Source: DATKEJ01 sp963768715 (GTDB taxonomy: Bacteria; Bacteroidota; Rhodothermia; Rhodothermales; DATKEJ01). From it: DNA of 64,000 nt. The notes under the pieces are model-generated. The model made no database searches and was not told where the DNA came from. It worked only from the letters and a program-made list of their open reading frames with translations. The DNA lies in contig CAVYJC010000011.1 in NCBI GenBank assembly GCA_963768715.1, positions 558,001-622,000 of the forward strand. The letters are read 5' to 3'. Of the stretch, positions 26,263-34,907 are shown piece by piece. The position numbers and the translations under genes are program-made. Numbering within the stretch: the stretch's first letter is position 1; each line of letters begins with the position of its first letter.

Positions 26263-28080
26263 TTGCCCGTTCGTCAGCCAGAGGTTGATTCGGGCATTTC
26301 CGCTGTTCGTCCCCTCCGGCGGCACGTCGCCGCCTGTATAATCCCAAGAGAAGATCTCGCCACCCAATGGGTCTCCGTGTCCCTGATTGCTGGAAAACTG
26401 CACCGAGTTTTGCCGCCAATCGAACGTATGTGTCGAAAAGTCGGCATCGAGGGCCGTCGTGAAACGGACGAGGTTTCCGGGAGTGTCCCAGGGCTGTACC
26501 ACGTACTGGGAATTGGTCGGATCGGAGGCGTTGCCCCACTTTGAGAACTCGATGTCAATCTCCCGGTAGTTGTACTCGGGCGCCCCGGTATCCCACGTGA
26601 ACAGACCGAGAACGGCATTCGGGTCGATTTGATCGATTCTGCTTGCCAGCGTGAACGTGTAGGTGCCGTATCCAAGCGGTTCCTCCGTGATGACCTCGGA
26701 GCTGAACCACTTTCCGTCGCGGTTGACAATGCGCATGTGGAGGCGATCCGATTCGTCGACCCAGACGTCCGGTCCTTTATCCGAAAAGTAGTTCGGTCCG
26801 GGTCCCACGACGGACGATTCAGCGGATTTGACGATCCACGTTCGTCCCGAAAACTGGATGGTCCTCGGAACGGAAAAGGTGGTCGCACTCGATACGTTCG
26901 ATGGGCCGGCGTCGCCGTTCGTGTTGTAGGCGACGACTCTGTAGAAATGCAGCGTTCCGTCTGCGAGGCCGGTATGCGAATACGTCGTGGCGTTTGGGCC
27001 CAGTGTGGCGACGGTGCTCCAACCAGTCGTGCCGTCAGCCGAATGTTGAATCCGAAAGCCGTCCTCGTCGGAAGCGTTGTCGGCCCAAGCGAGATCGATG
27101 CGGGAATTGCTGTAGACGGTCGCAGCGAGATTCGAAGCAGCCGCGGGTGGAGGGGGGCCTCCGGCATTCTTCAACGCCGCGATTTCGCACCAGAGATCAG
27201 AATCTTGCCAGAGGCTGAGCTGGAGGTCCCAGATGGCGATGCCTGTCGGCTCGGCCAGGTCGTAGCGGACTTCCTGCACGTGTGCCTGCGCCGTCGTGCC
27301 TCGTCCTGATGACGTCCCCCAGGATGCGAGGTAGGATGGCATGCCCATAAGCACGGCGCTTCCCGGATACCCCGCGGCGTACCCGGCGTTTTGCTGGAAG
27401 GAGTACTGGTGGTAGCTCGTACCTCCCTCGTAGAGATCCTCATAGCCCATCGCATGGATGTTGTCGACTTCTCCCAGCCAGTCACTCCACCAATTCTGAT
27501 TTGGCGCATTCCATATATAGTGGAACGAATCGACGGTCAGGAGCTTGTTTCGGGCGTCCAGTTCGATCCACAGATCATGAATGAACTGGTCGAACGCGGC
27601 GCGATCACCGTCGAAGCTCCCGACTCCTTCGAGGTCGATGTCAATGCCGTCGAGATTCAGTCGATCCATTTCGGTGACAAGAGCATTCACAAAAGTGGCT
27701 CGATTTGCCCCAAAGGCGGCCTGCGCGAGACTCCAGTCCCAACTGCCCGTGTTGTTGTAGATGGTCAACATGCAGCTGATGCCATTCGCGTCGCACCAGT
27801 TGCGCCACCAGGTGACGTCAGAATCTGTCGGCGTATACCACTCGTGATTGGCGTACTTGATCGTTCCGTCGGTATTCGGCGTCCAGAACTGAAGCCCGAC
27901 GCGGGTCAATCCGTCGGCTGCATTGCACGTGCCGAAGTCAGCCTGAGCGGCCACTTGCGCCTCCGAAATGGAGTACGGCGGCACCCAGGACATTACTTGC
28001 AGCGGTTGTGCATGCCCGAGCCCGGGACTCACCAAGGACGCAAGCAGGCAGACGATCCCGAGGACATATCCTTTATTCAT
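26128..28080 (-). CDS. Secreted GH18 and GH16 glycosidase, N-terminal part
   Basis: A signal peptide (ending GHAQ) is followed by a GH18 barrel with the catalytic signature DGIDIDLEGVG (DxxDxDxE, about residues 144-150) and the substrate residues MGYEDLYEG. Next is a fibronectin type III domain (about 310-400), then a GH16-like jelly roll containing REIDIEFSKWGN (ExDxE-type catalytic loop, about 545). The last about 40 residues (from RRSGYRSHH) are out of frame, the result of a one-base insertion near 26255; the true continuation is in the downstream frame. GH18 acts on chitin or related GlcNAc glycans and GH16 on beta-1,3/1,4-glucans, so the enzyme may attack algal or fungal walls. A shadow of low confidence remains for exact substrate. 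Confidence 0.82.
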   Translation of the reverse strand: MNKGYVLGIVCLLASLVSPGLGHAQPLQVMSWVPPYSISEAQVAAQADFGTCNAADGLTRVGLQFWTPNTDGTIKYANHEWYTPTDSDVTWWRNWCDANGISCMLTIYNNTGSWDWSLAQAAFGANRATFVNALVTEMDRLNLDGIDIDLEGVGSFDGDRAAFDQFIHDLWIELDARNKLLTVDSFHYIWNAPNQNWWSDWLGEVDNIHAMGYEDLYEGGTSYHQYSFQQNAGYAAGYPGSAVLMGMPSYLASWGTSSGRGTTAQAHVQEVRYDLAEPTGIAIWDLQLSLWQDSDLWCEIAALKNAGGPPPPAAASNLAATVYSNSRIDLAWADNASDEDGFRIQHSADGTTGWSTVATLGPNATTYSHTGLADGTLHFYRVVAYNTNGDAGPSNVSSATTFSVPRTIQFSGRTWIVKSAESSVVGPGPNYFSDKGPDVWVDESDRLHMRIVNRDGKWFSSEVITEEPLGYGTYTFTLASRIDQIDPNAVLGLFTWDTGAPEYNYREIDIEFSKWGNASDPTNSQYVVQPWDTPGNLVRFTTALDADFSTHTFDWRQNSVQFSSNQGHGDPLGGEIFSWDYTGGDVPPEGTNSGNARINLWLTNGQPPNRRSGYRSHHRIVYVRPSSRPDSRPCRVHADDLVGFGDGIRR

Positions 28081-28235
28081 GGCAAAAGCCCGTCAAATGG
28101 GGTCGGGACGACGTGAAGCAAGTACAGGGACAACACCCGCCTCCATGGATGAATCCCGCTTGCGACAGTCGATGATCCGTGAAGTTAGGGAAACCGCGGC
28201 GAAATGGAAGGTCTTGGCGCAAACCGGTCCGGTCT

Positions 28236-28304
28236 AAAGACCCGACGGGTTTTAAAACCTGACAGGTTTTAAAACCTGACAGGTCTATAAACCTATCAGC
28301 CTGG
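28236..28304. repeat. Palindromic repeat cluster
   Basis: In the 256-base gap before the glycosidase gene there are back-to-back palindromic units: ACCCGACGGGT, AAACCTGACAGGTTT, AAACCTGACAGGT and a degenerate AAACCTATCAGCCTGGTAGG, each able to fold into a small hairpin. The central units repeat every 16-17 bases. This could be a REP-like mobile palindrome or a compound terminator. No gene is visible in the gap. Confidence 0.6.
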
Positions 28305-28336
28305 TAGGCGCGCACATATACGACTAATGTGCTATT

Positions 28337-28882
28337 CTACGGTTTTGGTGGGTATTGGCGTTTCATTTCGTCGATCACGGCGAAACGGATATCGCCGTGG
28401 CGATCGACTTGCTTCGCGTTCGGACTGTCGAGCGTAAGGAACTCGAGGTTGGCTTCCCGGCCGGAGACGAGAAAGTCGTTGACGGCGACACGGTAGACCT
28501 CGTCAGGAAGGATGGCCCCTTCGTTGAGGAACCAGATGCCTCCCTCCTCGCGGACACCGTCTGTCTGAAGGAATCCTCCCGATCCTTCGTTCTTCGCGCC
28601 CTGCGTCAGTACCGAGTCGACGAGGCTCCCTTTCATATCGACGGTCAACACGTTTCCGCCGAACGGGAGGACTCGAATAATGTCATACTGAGTCACCCTT
28701 CCCGGCGGTATGACGTCGTCGATACGGATCATTCCAGCGTTGTAAATGCTCAGATCCGTTTCGCCCGCGGCCGCTCGCATGCCCTCGGCAATCAGTCGAG
28801 TTAGTCGCGTTGGATGATGCAGCACCGAGCTCTCCCGCCCGTCAAGCGGATCCGAAACCGTCGCCACGACTTGCTCGAGGGG
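28337..28882 (-). CDS. 5'-nucleotidase, C-terminal domain (after frameshift)
   Basis: This frame carries the 5'-nucleotidase C-terminal (substrate-binding) domain: VVATVSDPLDGRESSV, then TRLTRLIAEGMR, the loop YNAGMIRIDDVIPPG, and VLPFGGNVLTVDMKG near the middle. It joins the upstream metallophosphoesterase frame if one base is removed from the run of four C on the minus strand (28879-28882), giving ASGFA-LEQVVATV. It is therefore one UshA-like gene split by a homopolymer indel, not two genes. Confidence 0.82.
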   Translation of the reverse strand, partial: PLEQVVATVSDPLDGRESSVLHHPTRLTRLIAEGMRAAAGETDLSIYNAGMIRIDDVIPPGRVTQYDIIRVLPFGGNVLTVDMKGSLVDSVLTQGAKNEGSGGFLQTDGVREEGGIWFLNEGAILPDEVYRVAVNDFLVSGREANLEFLTLDSPNAKQVDRHGDIRFAVIDEMKRQYPPKP

Positions 28883-29888
28883 CAAATCCGGATGCGCGGA
28901 AACCTTCCCATGCCCGATCCAGCCATGACTCAATCACCGCGTTCGTGGTCGGGTCGTCGGGGATCTCATCCGTAACGGGGACAATTCGGGAGTCGACAGA
29001 AGTTTCCCCAGTCGAGAAGTCGTACGTCAGGGTATGAACGTAAACCGAACGAGCATTCGCGTCCGCTTTCGCGATCGGCGTCATAGATGGGCCTCTCAGA
29101 ACGAGCACGTTCTCGTGGTCGTGACCGCCCATGATGAGGGCCAATTCCGGGACCTCGGTCGCCAAATCGATGTCCTGCGCCAGGAAGAGATGGGTCATAG
29201 CGACAAACGCATCCACGCTGTCGCGCAGCATGGCAACCTGCGACTTGACAGTCTCCTTGTAGCCGGCATAGGCGACATAGTCGACCGGAACGATGTCGGC
29301 AGTGACCCCGAGCACGCCGAGACGAAATACGCGGCCACGACCGGCGGGAATCCGGAGGATGCGATATGGAACAACGCCCGGGATTCTTCCACCCTTCTCA
29401 TCAAGAACGTTCCCTGCCACGTAGACAAAGTCAGACTCCGCGATGCGTTCAATAAGCTGCTCGCGACTCAAATCGAACTCATGGTTGCCCAGCGTCACCA
29501 GATCGACACCAACGGCGTTCAAGACCTCGACCATGTGCTTACCGGCAAGACGCACACCGTCCACTTTGGCAGTGCCCAGCGCTGATGGGCTCAGAAAATC
29601 CCCGGCGAGCAGCGTCAAGGTATTCGGATCGTCGGCGAGCAGGTCTTTACGGATCGTCGCTACACGTGCGAGACCTCCCGCCTTGCCCCCTTCAACCGGC
29701 GTGATCTCATAGACATCATTCAACTGCAGGAGGCTAAGCGAGAACGTCTGACCGCTGTCGACCTGCTGACTCGATTGTTCGACGACAGGCGCCGTTCTCG
29801 AGCAGGCGCTTGTGAAGGACACGACGAGCGCCGTAACGGCAGCGATGGAAAGTAGACGGACTCGAGATCTGAAAACTGTTCTATGCAT
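28842..29888 (-). CDS. 5'-nucleotidase/metallophosphoesterase, N-terminal domain
   Basis: A lipoprotein signal peptide (FTSAC, Cys about 29) is followed by a calcineurin-like phosphoesterase domain with LLQLNDVYEI (first metal Asp; the usual DxH is changed to NDVYE), GGLARVATIR, LAGDFLSPS, TLGNHEFD (GNHE motif) and MGGHDHE (GHxH). Such proteins hydrolyse extracellular nucleotides to nucleosides and phosphate. The last about 14 residues (from APRASRG) are out of frame; the C-terminal domain is encoded in the next frame. The variant first metal site (N-D-V-Y instead of T-N-D-x-H) is worth noting, because it may weaken hydrolysis. Confidence 0.82.
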   Translation of the reverse strand: MHRTVFRSRVRLLSIAAVTALVVSFTSACSRTAPVVEQSSQQVDSGQTFSLSLLQLNDVYEITPVEGGKAGGLARVATIRKDLLADDPNTLTLLAGDFLSPSALGTAKVDGVRLAGKHMVEVLNAVGVDLVTLGNHEFDLSREQLIERIAESDFVYVAGNVLDEKGGRIPGVVPYRILRIPAGRGRVFRLGVLGVTADIVPVDYVAYAGYKETVKSQVAMLRDSVDAFVAMTHLFLAQDIDLATEVPELALIMGGHDHENVLVLRGPSMTPIAKADANARSVYVHTLTYDFSTGETSVDSRIVPVTDEIPDDPTTNAVIESWLDRAWEGFRASGFAPRASRGDGFGSA

Positions 29889-30037
29889 AGCGATGTTGAA
29901 AGACCGTGGAATAGCTGGACGCGCAAAGCGAACCAGTTGAATAGTGGATCGGGTGGCGCGGCTCTATACCTTGGAGTCAGCCTGAGGTGCCGTCGGCAAA
30001 TGCCCTCAGGATCCGGGCTCAAACTGAGGTCCGCCGA

Positions 30038-31258
30038 TCAGAATTCGATCTCGCTTTCGACCTTCTCCTCTCCCCGCTTCACGACGACAGCCGCATGATC
30101 TCCTTTGCTGAACTTGCTGAGCGCCTCCATGTACTGGTAGATGTCTCCAACAGAGTACCCACCTAATTCCACGACAACGTCACCGGCCATCAGTCCCGCC
30201 TTCGCGGCCGGACGATCGTCAAATACGGCATCAATCCGCAGTCCCTTTCCATCATAAGCGTAGTCAGGCATCACTCCTAGACTCACTTTGAACGCCGCCG
30301 CTCGACGCGGATCCTGGTCATGGGTTTTCGTGAAAGTGAGCGCCTCGGGCTGATCCAGGGACTCTATGATCTTGGTCGCATAGCTCGCGACCTCGTAAAT
30401 CCCCGCGTAGTTGATCAGCGGACTGTCATCGCTCGGCTTATGGTAATCTTCGTGCTGGCCTGTGAATAAATGCAGCACTGGAATGTTCTTCAGATAGAAT
30501 GAAGCATGGTCCGACGGTCCGAGGCCCGACGAGTCGACCTTGATGGCGAACCCTGTGTGGTCGGTCGAATTGAGAAGCGGGATGAATGTCGGAGACGTCC
30601 CTGCCCCACCGACGATTAGTGACTCGCGCAGCCGCCCGACCATGTCAAGATTGATCATGTACTTGACGCGATTCAGATCCACTGTCGGGTTGTTGACGAA
30701 ATACTTCGACCCGAACAGCCCGAGCTCTTCTCCGGAAAAGGCGATAAAGAGAACGTTGTTCGCCTTCATCCCCTCACTCTTGACCTGCCGCGCAATCTCC
30801 AGGAGCCCGGCGACCCCGCTGGCGTTATCGTCTGCGCCGTTGTGAATCAACGAGTCGCCCGGCGAACGTGACCCGGCCCCTCCGTATCCGAGGTGGTCAT
30901 AATGAGCCCCAACGATCACTGTCTCCTCGGCGCCGGCATCCAGATATCCGATCACGTTGCGCCCGCTGCGGTGCAGGACGACCGTCGAGTCATGCGGATT
31001 CGGGTACGTAACGAAGTGAAAGGTCTGAAACCATCCATCCGTGCCGCGAGGCGACAACCCGAGATCTTCGAAACGGGAGGCGATATAATCGCCGGCCAGT
31101 TCCGCACCCTTACTTCCGGTAGCTCTCCCCTCCAGATCATCTGAGGCGAGGTAAACAACGTCAACTCTCAAATCCTGCAGTTTCGATTCGGGAATCTGGG
31201 CCGAGAGAGCATTCGACAGCATGAGGACTGCAGCCAAACCAAGGAGCGTCTTCTTCAT
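30038..31258 (-). CDS. Secreted M28 aminopeptidase with C-terminal PDZ domain
   Basis: The chosen start (MKKTLLGLAAVLML, 31258) gives a signal peptide ending in ALSAQ; the longer frame adds 22 residues without sense. The M28 core carries VGAHYDHLGYGG, HNGADDNASG (bridging Asp), FSGEELGLFGS (catalytic Glu and zinc Glu) and HEDYHKPSDD (last zinc His). The final about 90 residues form a PDZ domain (VFDDRPAAKAGLMAGDVVVELGG). This arrangement is common in periplasmic or surface leucine-type aminopeptidases of Bacteroidota. It is a single gene. Confidence 0.9.
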   Translation of the reverse strand: MKKTLLGLAAVLMLSNALSAQIPESKLQDLRVDVVYLASDDLEGRATGSKGAELAGDYIASRFEDLGLSPRGTDGWFQTFHFVTYPNPHDSTVVLHRSGRNVIGYLDAGAEETVIVGAHYDHLGYGGAGSRSPGDSLIHNGADDNASGVAGLLEIARQVKSEGMKANNVLFIAFSGEELGLFGSKYFVNNPTVDLNRVKYMINLDMVGRLRESLIVGGAGTSPTFIPLLNSTDHTGFAIKVDSSGLGPSDHASFYLKNIPVLHLFTGQHEDYHKPSDDSPLINYAGIYEVASYATKIIESLDQPEALTFTKTHDQDPRRAAAFKVSLGVMPDYAYDGKGLRIDAVFDDRPAAKAGLMAGDVVVELGGYSVGDIYQYMEALSKFSKGDHAAVVVKRGEEKVESEIEF

Positions 31259-31354
31259 TTCGCGTGCCATATCATTTGCGCGTAAAAATCCATTATGAGT
31301 GTCGGAAACGTGCAACGTGCCCAAAGGCTCCCCTGGTTTCCGAAGATCCCGTGA

Positions 31355-32011
31355 TCAGTCGAATTCCGTTGCCCGCGTGAATACGTCCAAGATCAGTGGG
31401 GCCGTCGGCTTGACGCTCCCCGGCATACCGCTAGCTATCTCCAGACTCTCGCCTGCCCCTACGACGGCTGTCGAGTCATTGAACGTACACCTCACGCTAC
31501 CCTTCTCGACCACATAGTTAGCCTCACGTTTGAAAGGATCCCAGTTTGCGAGAATTCCCTCCCCCGCAAGACGGCATGTGGAGGGACCCGTGCGGACGAG
31601 GTTGACCGCTCCGGCTTCCTCATCCGCCAACTTCAGACGAACCACCCCGTGAACGACTTCCAGTACCGGGGCGTTTCGCGACTTCTCCTGCCGTCCATTC
31701 CAGTCTCCTGTCGTACGGATTCTCGTATTGACACCCACCACGACGTCGACTTCCTGCCCGCTGCGACCGTCCTTCAAGAGCACGTGCGCCTTGCTCCTGA
31801 AGCGGCTGCGAATCTGATCACCCGTACAAAGGGTCATTCCCTTATCGGCCTTCGCCCAGCCCGAATCACCTCGGCGCCGGATTTGGACCGGCTCATTCTC
31901 TTCGATCCTGACGTCAACGATACTGCCGATCGCGGGTCCATCGCTGCAATCCTGTGCCCCCCGACCCGAAATTCCGGACCAAATGAGGAAAAACGTCAAG
32001 AGTACGATCAT
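31355..32011 (-). CDS. FecR-domain secreted protein
   Basis: Starting at 32011 (MIVLLTFFLIW) gives a signal peptide of about 20 residues. The about 120-residue FecR-type domain follows: KGMTLCTGDQIRSRFRSKAHVLLKDG, then VHGVVRLKL and a C-terminal beta-rich repeat (YVVEKGSVRCTFND). There is no sigma factor or TonB receptor next to it, so it is not a classical FecIR regulator. Stand-alone FecR domains often occur in surface beta-sheet proteins. The next gene on this strand, the M28 peptidase, starts about 100 bases downstream, but co-transcription is not clear. Confidence 0.7.
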   Translation of the reverse strand: MIVLLTFFLIWSGISGRGAQDCSDGPAIGSIVDVRIEENEPVQIRRRGDSGWAKADKGMTLCTGDQIRSRFRSKAHVLLKDGRSGQEVDVVVGVNTRIRTTGDWNGRQEKSRNAPVLEVVHGVVRLKLADEEAGAVNLVRTGPSTCRLAGEGILANWDPFKREANYVVEKGSVRCTFNDSTAVVGAGESLEIASGMPGSVKPTAPLILDVFTRATEFD

Positions 32012-32153
32012 GCGGCGAACGACACGTGAGTTGGCTCGACACGGAAGATACGCCCTTATCTGCACGTTCGTCTCTACATTGAGGCGGCGCTTGGAAGTCT
32101 CTCGCCTTCGCCTTTCATTAGGTTGACCAGCTCAATGGGCGACATCCTCCTTG

Positions 32154-32171
32154 GAGGGATTCCCCTACATG
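32154..32171 (+). promoter_or_regulatory. Motif shared with 41333: GAGGGATTCCCCTACATG
   Basis: The 18-mer matches the one at 41333-41350 in 16 positions (consensus GRGGGATYCCCCTACATG). It lies 67-84 bases before the four-helix membrane protein, at the left border of the multiheme cytochrome cluster. Its first part is an inverted repeat, GGGAT/TCCC. Confidence 0.45.
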
Positions 32172-32237
32172 GACGACTAGAAAACTTCACTACCATGTCT
32201 TTGTCACATTTCACCACATCTTTGTGGAGGGTAGGTC

Positions 32238-32684
32238 ATGACTGACAACGCGACCAGCCCCATGACGTCGGAGTTGGCGGAAGTTCTCCGCTGGATCATT
32301 GTCATTCCGGTGTTCGCGGTGCTCGTGCTCCTCGCCTTCAATGCTACACTCGGATTTCTGAGTTGGCTGTACGTCGACGTGAAAGGAGGATGGCTGTTCT
32401 ATTCGATGCTCCCTGTAGCGCTAATCATCCTTCTCTCGAATGGACTCACATCTATTCTTGCCTGTATGATCGCCCCCAGGAAGGTCAGCGCTGTGATCTT
32501 TCTTGGAATCGGCTACCTGATAGGACTGATTGTGACGTATTTGCACTTCGAGTTGACATCACTCACTTCGCGGGTGATCGTAATACACGCAGTGATGGTT
32601 TATGTCGGCCTTTTCATCGTGTTCTACCTCGATCGCTTAAACTCGAAGGATCAGGAATCGGAAGGGGCGCAAGCCTCCTCCTGA
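32238..32684 (+). CDS. Small four-helix membrane protein, unknown
   Basis: This 148-residue protein has four predicted membrane helices (about residues 18-42, 52-74, 80-100 and 110-130) and a hydrophilic C-terminal tail. No heme or metal motif stands out, apart from single His residues in YLHFEL and VIHAVMV. It lies 245 bases before the first multiheme cytochrome and has the same upstream motif as the other end of the cluster, so it may belong to the regulon. Family is not recognised. Confidence 0.65.
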   Translation: MTDNATSPMTSELAEVLRWIIVIPVFAVLVLLAFNATLGFLSWLYVDVKGGWLFYSMLPVALIILLSNGLTSILACMIAPRKVSAVIFLGIGYLIGLIVTYLHFELTSLTSRVIVIHAVMVYVGLFIVFYLDRLNSKDQESEGAQASS

Positions 32685-32829
32685 CGGAGACGCTACCGGA
32701 TTCGGGCCACTCACCCTCGCACCGGGACTCGGCACCGGGCGCTCGTGACGAATCAGTCTCCACGAGGCAACACAGCGCGGTGACGCGTTGGTAAATCACT
32801 CTCCCTCATAAGGTCCAATACCGGGCAAA

Positions 32830-32846
32830 CGTGTAGGGCTTCCCCC
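32830..32846 (-). promoter_or_regulatory. Weaker inverted copy of the GGGATYCCCC motif
   Basis: CGTGTAGGGCTTCCCCC is a degenerate, reverse-oriented copy of the 18-mer found at 32154 and 41333 (about 14 of 18 positions with one gap). It sits 84-100 bases before the 19-heme cytochrome start. I would not trust it alone; its value is its position. Confidence 0.3.
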
Positions 32847-32929
32847 GACCCGGTTTCTTAATCCGCGCTTTTATTATGGCGACCGTCCTGGGGTTTCACA
32901 ATGGTTTCGTCGCTCGACCACGGAGGACG

Positions 32930-34906
32930 ATGAAAAGACTGATTGCCGGCGGAGCTGTGCTCATCGCCCTGGCCCTTGTGCCGACGGTGTCAATGGCACA
33001 GAACTGGGGATCCGAAGAGGACTCCGAATGCATGGATTGCCACGACGATCGGACGTTTTTCAAAGAGCGTAACGGCCGTCGTGTGTCTCTTTATGTCGAT
33101 TACAGCCATTTCGTCACCTCGGTCCACGGAAAGGAAGGCTGCACTTCGTGTCATGGCGACGTCGACGTCGACGATCTTCCACATGCCGAAAATCTGGATC
33201 CCGTCGAGTGCGACATGTGCCACGACGATGCGGTTACCACGTTCAAGGAAAGCGTTCACGGCAAAGCACTCGATCAAGGTCGTTACCTGGCGCCGACGTG
33301 CTCATCCTGTCACGGCAAGCACGACATCCTGCCATCATCGAACGAGGATTCGCGCACGTACGTCATGAACATCCCGAATACCTGCGGTTCGTGCCACAAG
33401 GAGGGCACGCAGGTATCGGACCTGAAGAAATTTACCCAGCACGAGATCCTCGAGAATTATTCCCAGTCCATCCACGGCGACGGCTTGTTCCGACGCGGTC
33501 TGATCGTCACGGCCGTCTGCACGAGTTGCCACTCGTCCCATTCCATTCTTCCGGCCGCCGATCCCAAGTCGACGATCAACGGGGCAAACATCGCAACAAC
33601 CTGCATGAAGTGTCACTCGCAGATAGAGCGCGTGCACGTGCGGGTAGTCAACGGCGAACTCTGGGAAAAGCGCCCCCATGAGTTGCCGATATGCGTCGAC
33701 TGTCACCAGCCCCACCAGGTGCGACGGGTTCAGTACACGGAAAGCTATCCGAACGAATTCTGCATGTCGTGTCACCAGAAGGCCGACCTGCACCGAACCG
33801 TCGACGGTAAGACGCAATCCCTCTTCGTCGACCTCGATCAGATCGCGAAATCGAAGCACGCAGACATTCAATGCGTGAAGTGCCATACAAATGCGCGGTC
33901 CACGAGGGATCCCGTATGCCTGAACAGTGGGAAAGTCGATTGCTCGATGTGCCATGCTGAGATCGTCGAAGACTACAATTCGAGCACGCACGGGCAGTAC
34001 TATGCTGTCGGTGATTCCATCGCGCCCTACTGTACCGACTGCCATGGGTCCCATGAAATTCTGGACCCGGCGGATCCAACAGCAGCCACTTTCTCGACGA
34101 ACATCCCTGACCTGTGCGGTCGGTGCCATCGGGACGGCGAAAAGGCAGCCGTAGCCTACACAGGCGAGGAGCACGACATCGTCAGGAACTATACGATGAG
34201 TATTCACGGCAAAGGGTTGCTGGAGAGCGGGCTCCTTGTCACTGCAACGTGCGTCAACTGCCATACAGCGCACCGCGAGCTTCCCGCTTCCGACACGTTG
34301 TCGACGGTCAATCCGAGAAATGTTGCCGCCACGTGCGCGCAGTGCCATCGGGGCATCTATGAGATCTTCAAGAACAGTGTGCACAGTCCGACCATCACCA
34401 AGACGGACAAGAAGCTTCCCGTCTGCAAGGACTGTCACCAATCGCACACGATCAAGCGCGTCGATCTAAGCGACTTTCGTCAGGAGATTCTCAACCAGTG
34501 CGGCCAGTGTCACCGCGACGTCACCGAATCCTATTTCGAGACATTCCATGGGAAGGTATCCCATCTTGGCTCCGACAAGACGGCGCGATGCTACGACTGT
34601 CACGGCTCGCATGATATCCTGCCCCCGACCGATCCGCGATCGCGACTGAGTCGGGCCAACGTCGTCGAAACGTGCAAGCAGTGTCATCCGAACTCGAACC
34701 GCAAATTCGTAGGGTATCTGACCCACGCCACGCACCACGATCGAGGCAAGTATCCTTACCTCTACTACACTTACTGGTTCATGACGGTGCTTCTCGTGAG
34801 CGTGTTCGTATTCTTCGGGCTCCACACCCTCTTGTGGGTACCACGCGCTATTCTCGAGCGACGCAGGAACAACGAAAAGGGGCGTAAAGGATCAAAAGAG
34901 AAATGA
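32930..34906 (+). CDS. 19-heme multiheme cytochrome c, membrane-anchored
   Basis: I start at 32930 because GGAGG lies 3-8 bases upstream and the protein then begins with a signal peptide (MKRLIAGGAVLIALALVP...MAQ). I count 19 CxxCH motifs spread over the about 600-residue periplasmic part, from CMDCH to CKQCH, many in the repeated pattern CxxCHxxH(D/E)ILP typical of NrfA/OTR-like tandem cytochrome modules. A single C-terminal membrane helix (WFMTVLLVSVFVFFGL) and a basic cytosolic tail follow. The b-type cytochrome gene begins 1 base after the stop, so the two form a complex. It likely carries electrons from the membrane quinone pool through the periplasm; the terminal acceptor is unknown. 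Confidence 0.9.
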   Translation: MKRLIAGGAVLIALALVPTVSMAQNWGSEEDSECMDCHDDRTFFKERNGRRVSLYVDYSHFVTSVHGKEGCTSCHGDVDVDDLPHAENLDPVECDMCHDDAVTTFKESVHGKALDQGRYLAPTCSSCHGKHDILPSSNEDSRTYVMNIPNTCGSCHKEGTQVSDLKKFTQHEILENYSQSIHGDGLFRRGLIVTAVCTSCHSSHSILPAADPKSTINGANIATTCMKCHSQIERVHVRVVNGELWEKRPHELPICVDCHQPHQVRRVQYTESYPNEFCMSCHQKADLHRTVDGKTQSLFVDLDQIAKSKHADIQCVKCHTNARSTRDPVCLNSGKVDCSMCHAEIVEDYNSSTHGQYYAVGDSIAPYCTDCHGSHEILDPADPTAATFSTNIPDLCGRCHRDGEKAAVAYTGEEHDIVRNYTMSIHGKGLLESGLLVTATCVNCHTAHRELPASDTLSTVNPRNVAATCAQCHRGIYEIFKNSVHSPTITKTDKKLPVCKDCHQSHTIKRVDLSDFRQEILNQCGQCHRDVTESYFETFHGKVSHLGSDKTARCYDCHGSHDILPPTDPRSRLSRANVVETCKQCHPNSNRKFVGYLTHATHHDRGKYPYLYYTYWFMTVLLVSVFVFFGLHTLLWVPRAILERRRNNEKGRKGSKEK

Positions 34907-34907
34907 C

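Noticed and set aside
26128..28080. Separate complete GH18-GH16 protein ending at 26128
   Set aside because: The last 40 residues are Arg-rich and out of frame. Removal of one base restores the GH16 end and joins a T9SS tail, so it is not a full-length gene as it stands.
28236..28304. CRISPR-like array from the AAACCTGACAGG units
   Set aside because: The units are palindromic, directly adjacent and without unique spacers. No cas gene is present.
33335..34447. 370-codon minus-strand frame in the 19-heme cytochrome gene
   Set aside because: It is antisense to a gene with 19 intact CxxCH motifs and has no family signature. It results from codon bias.
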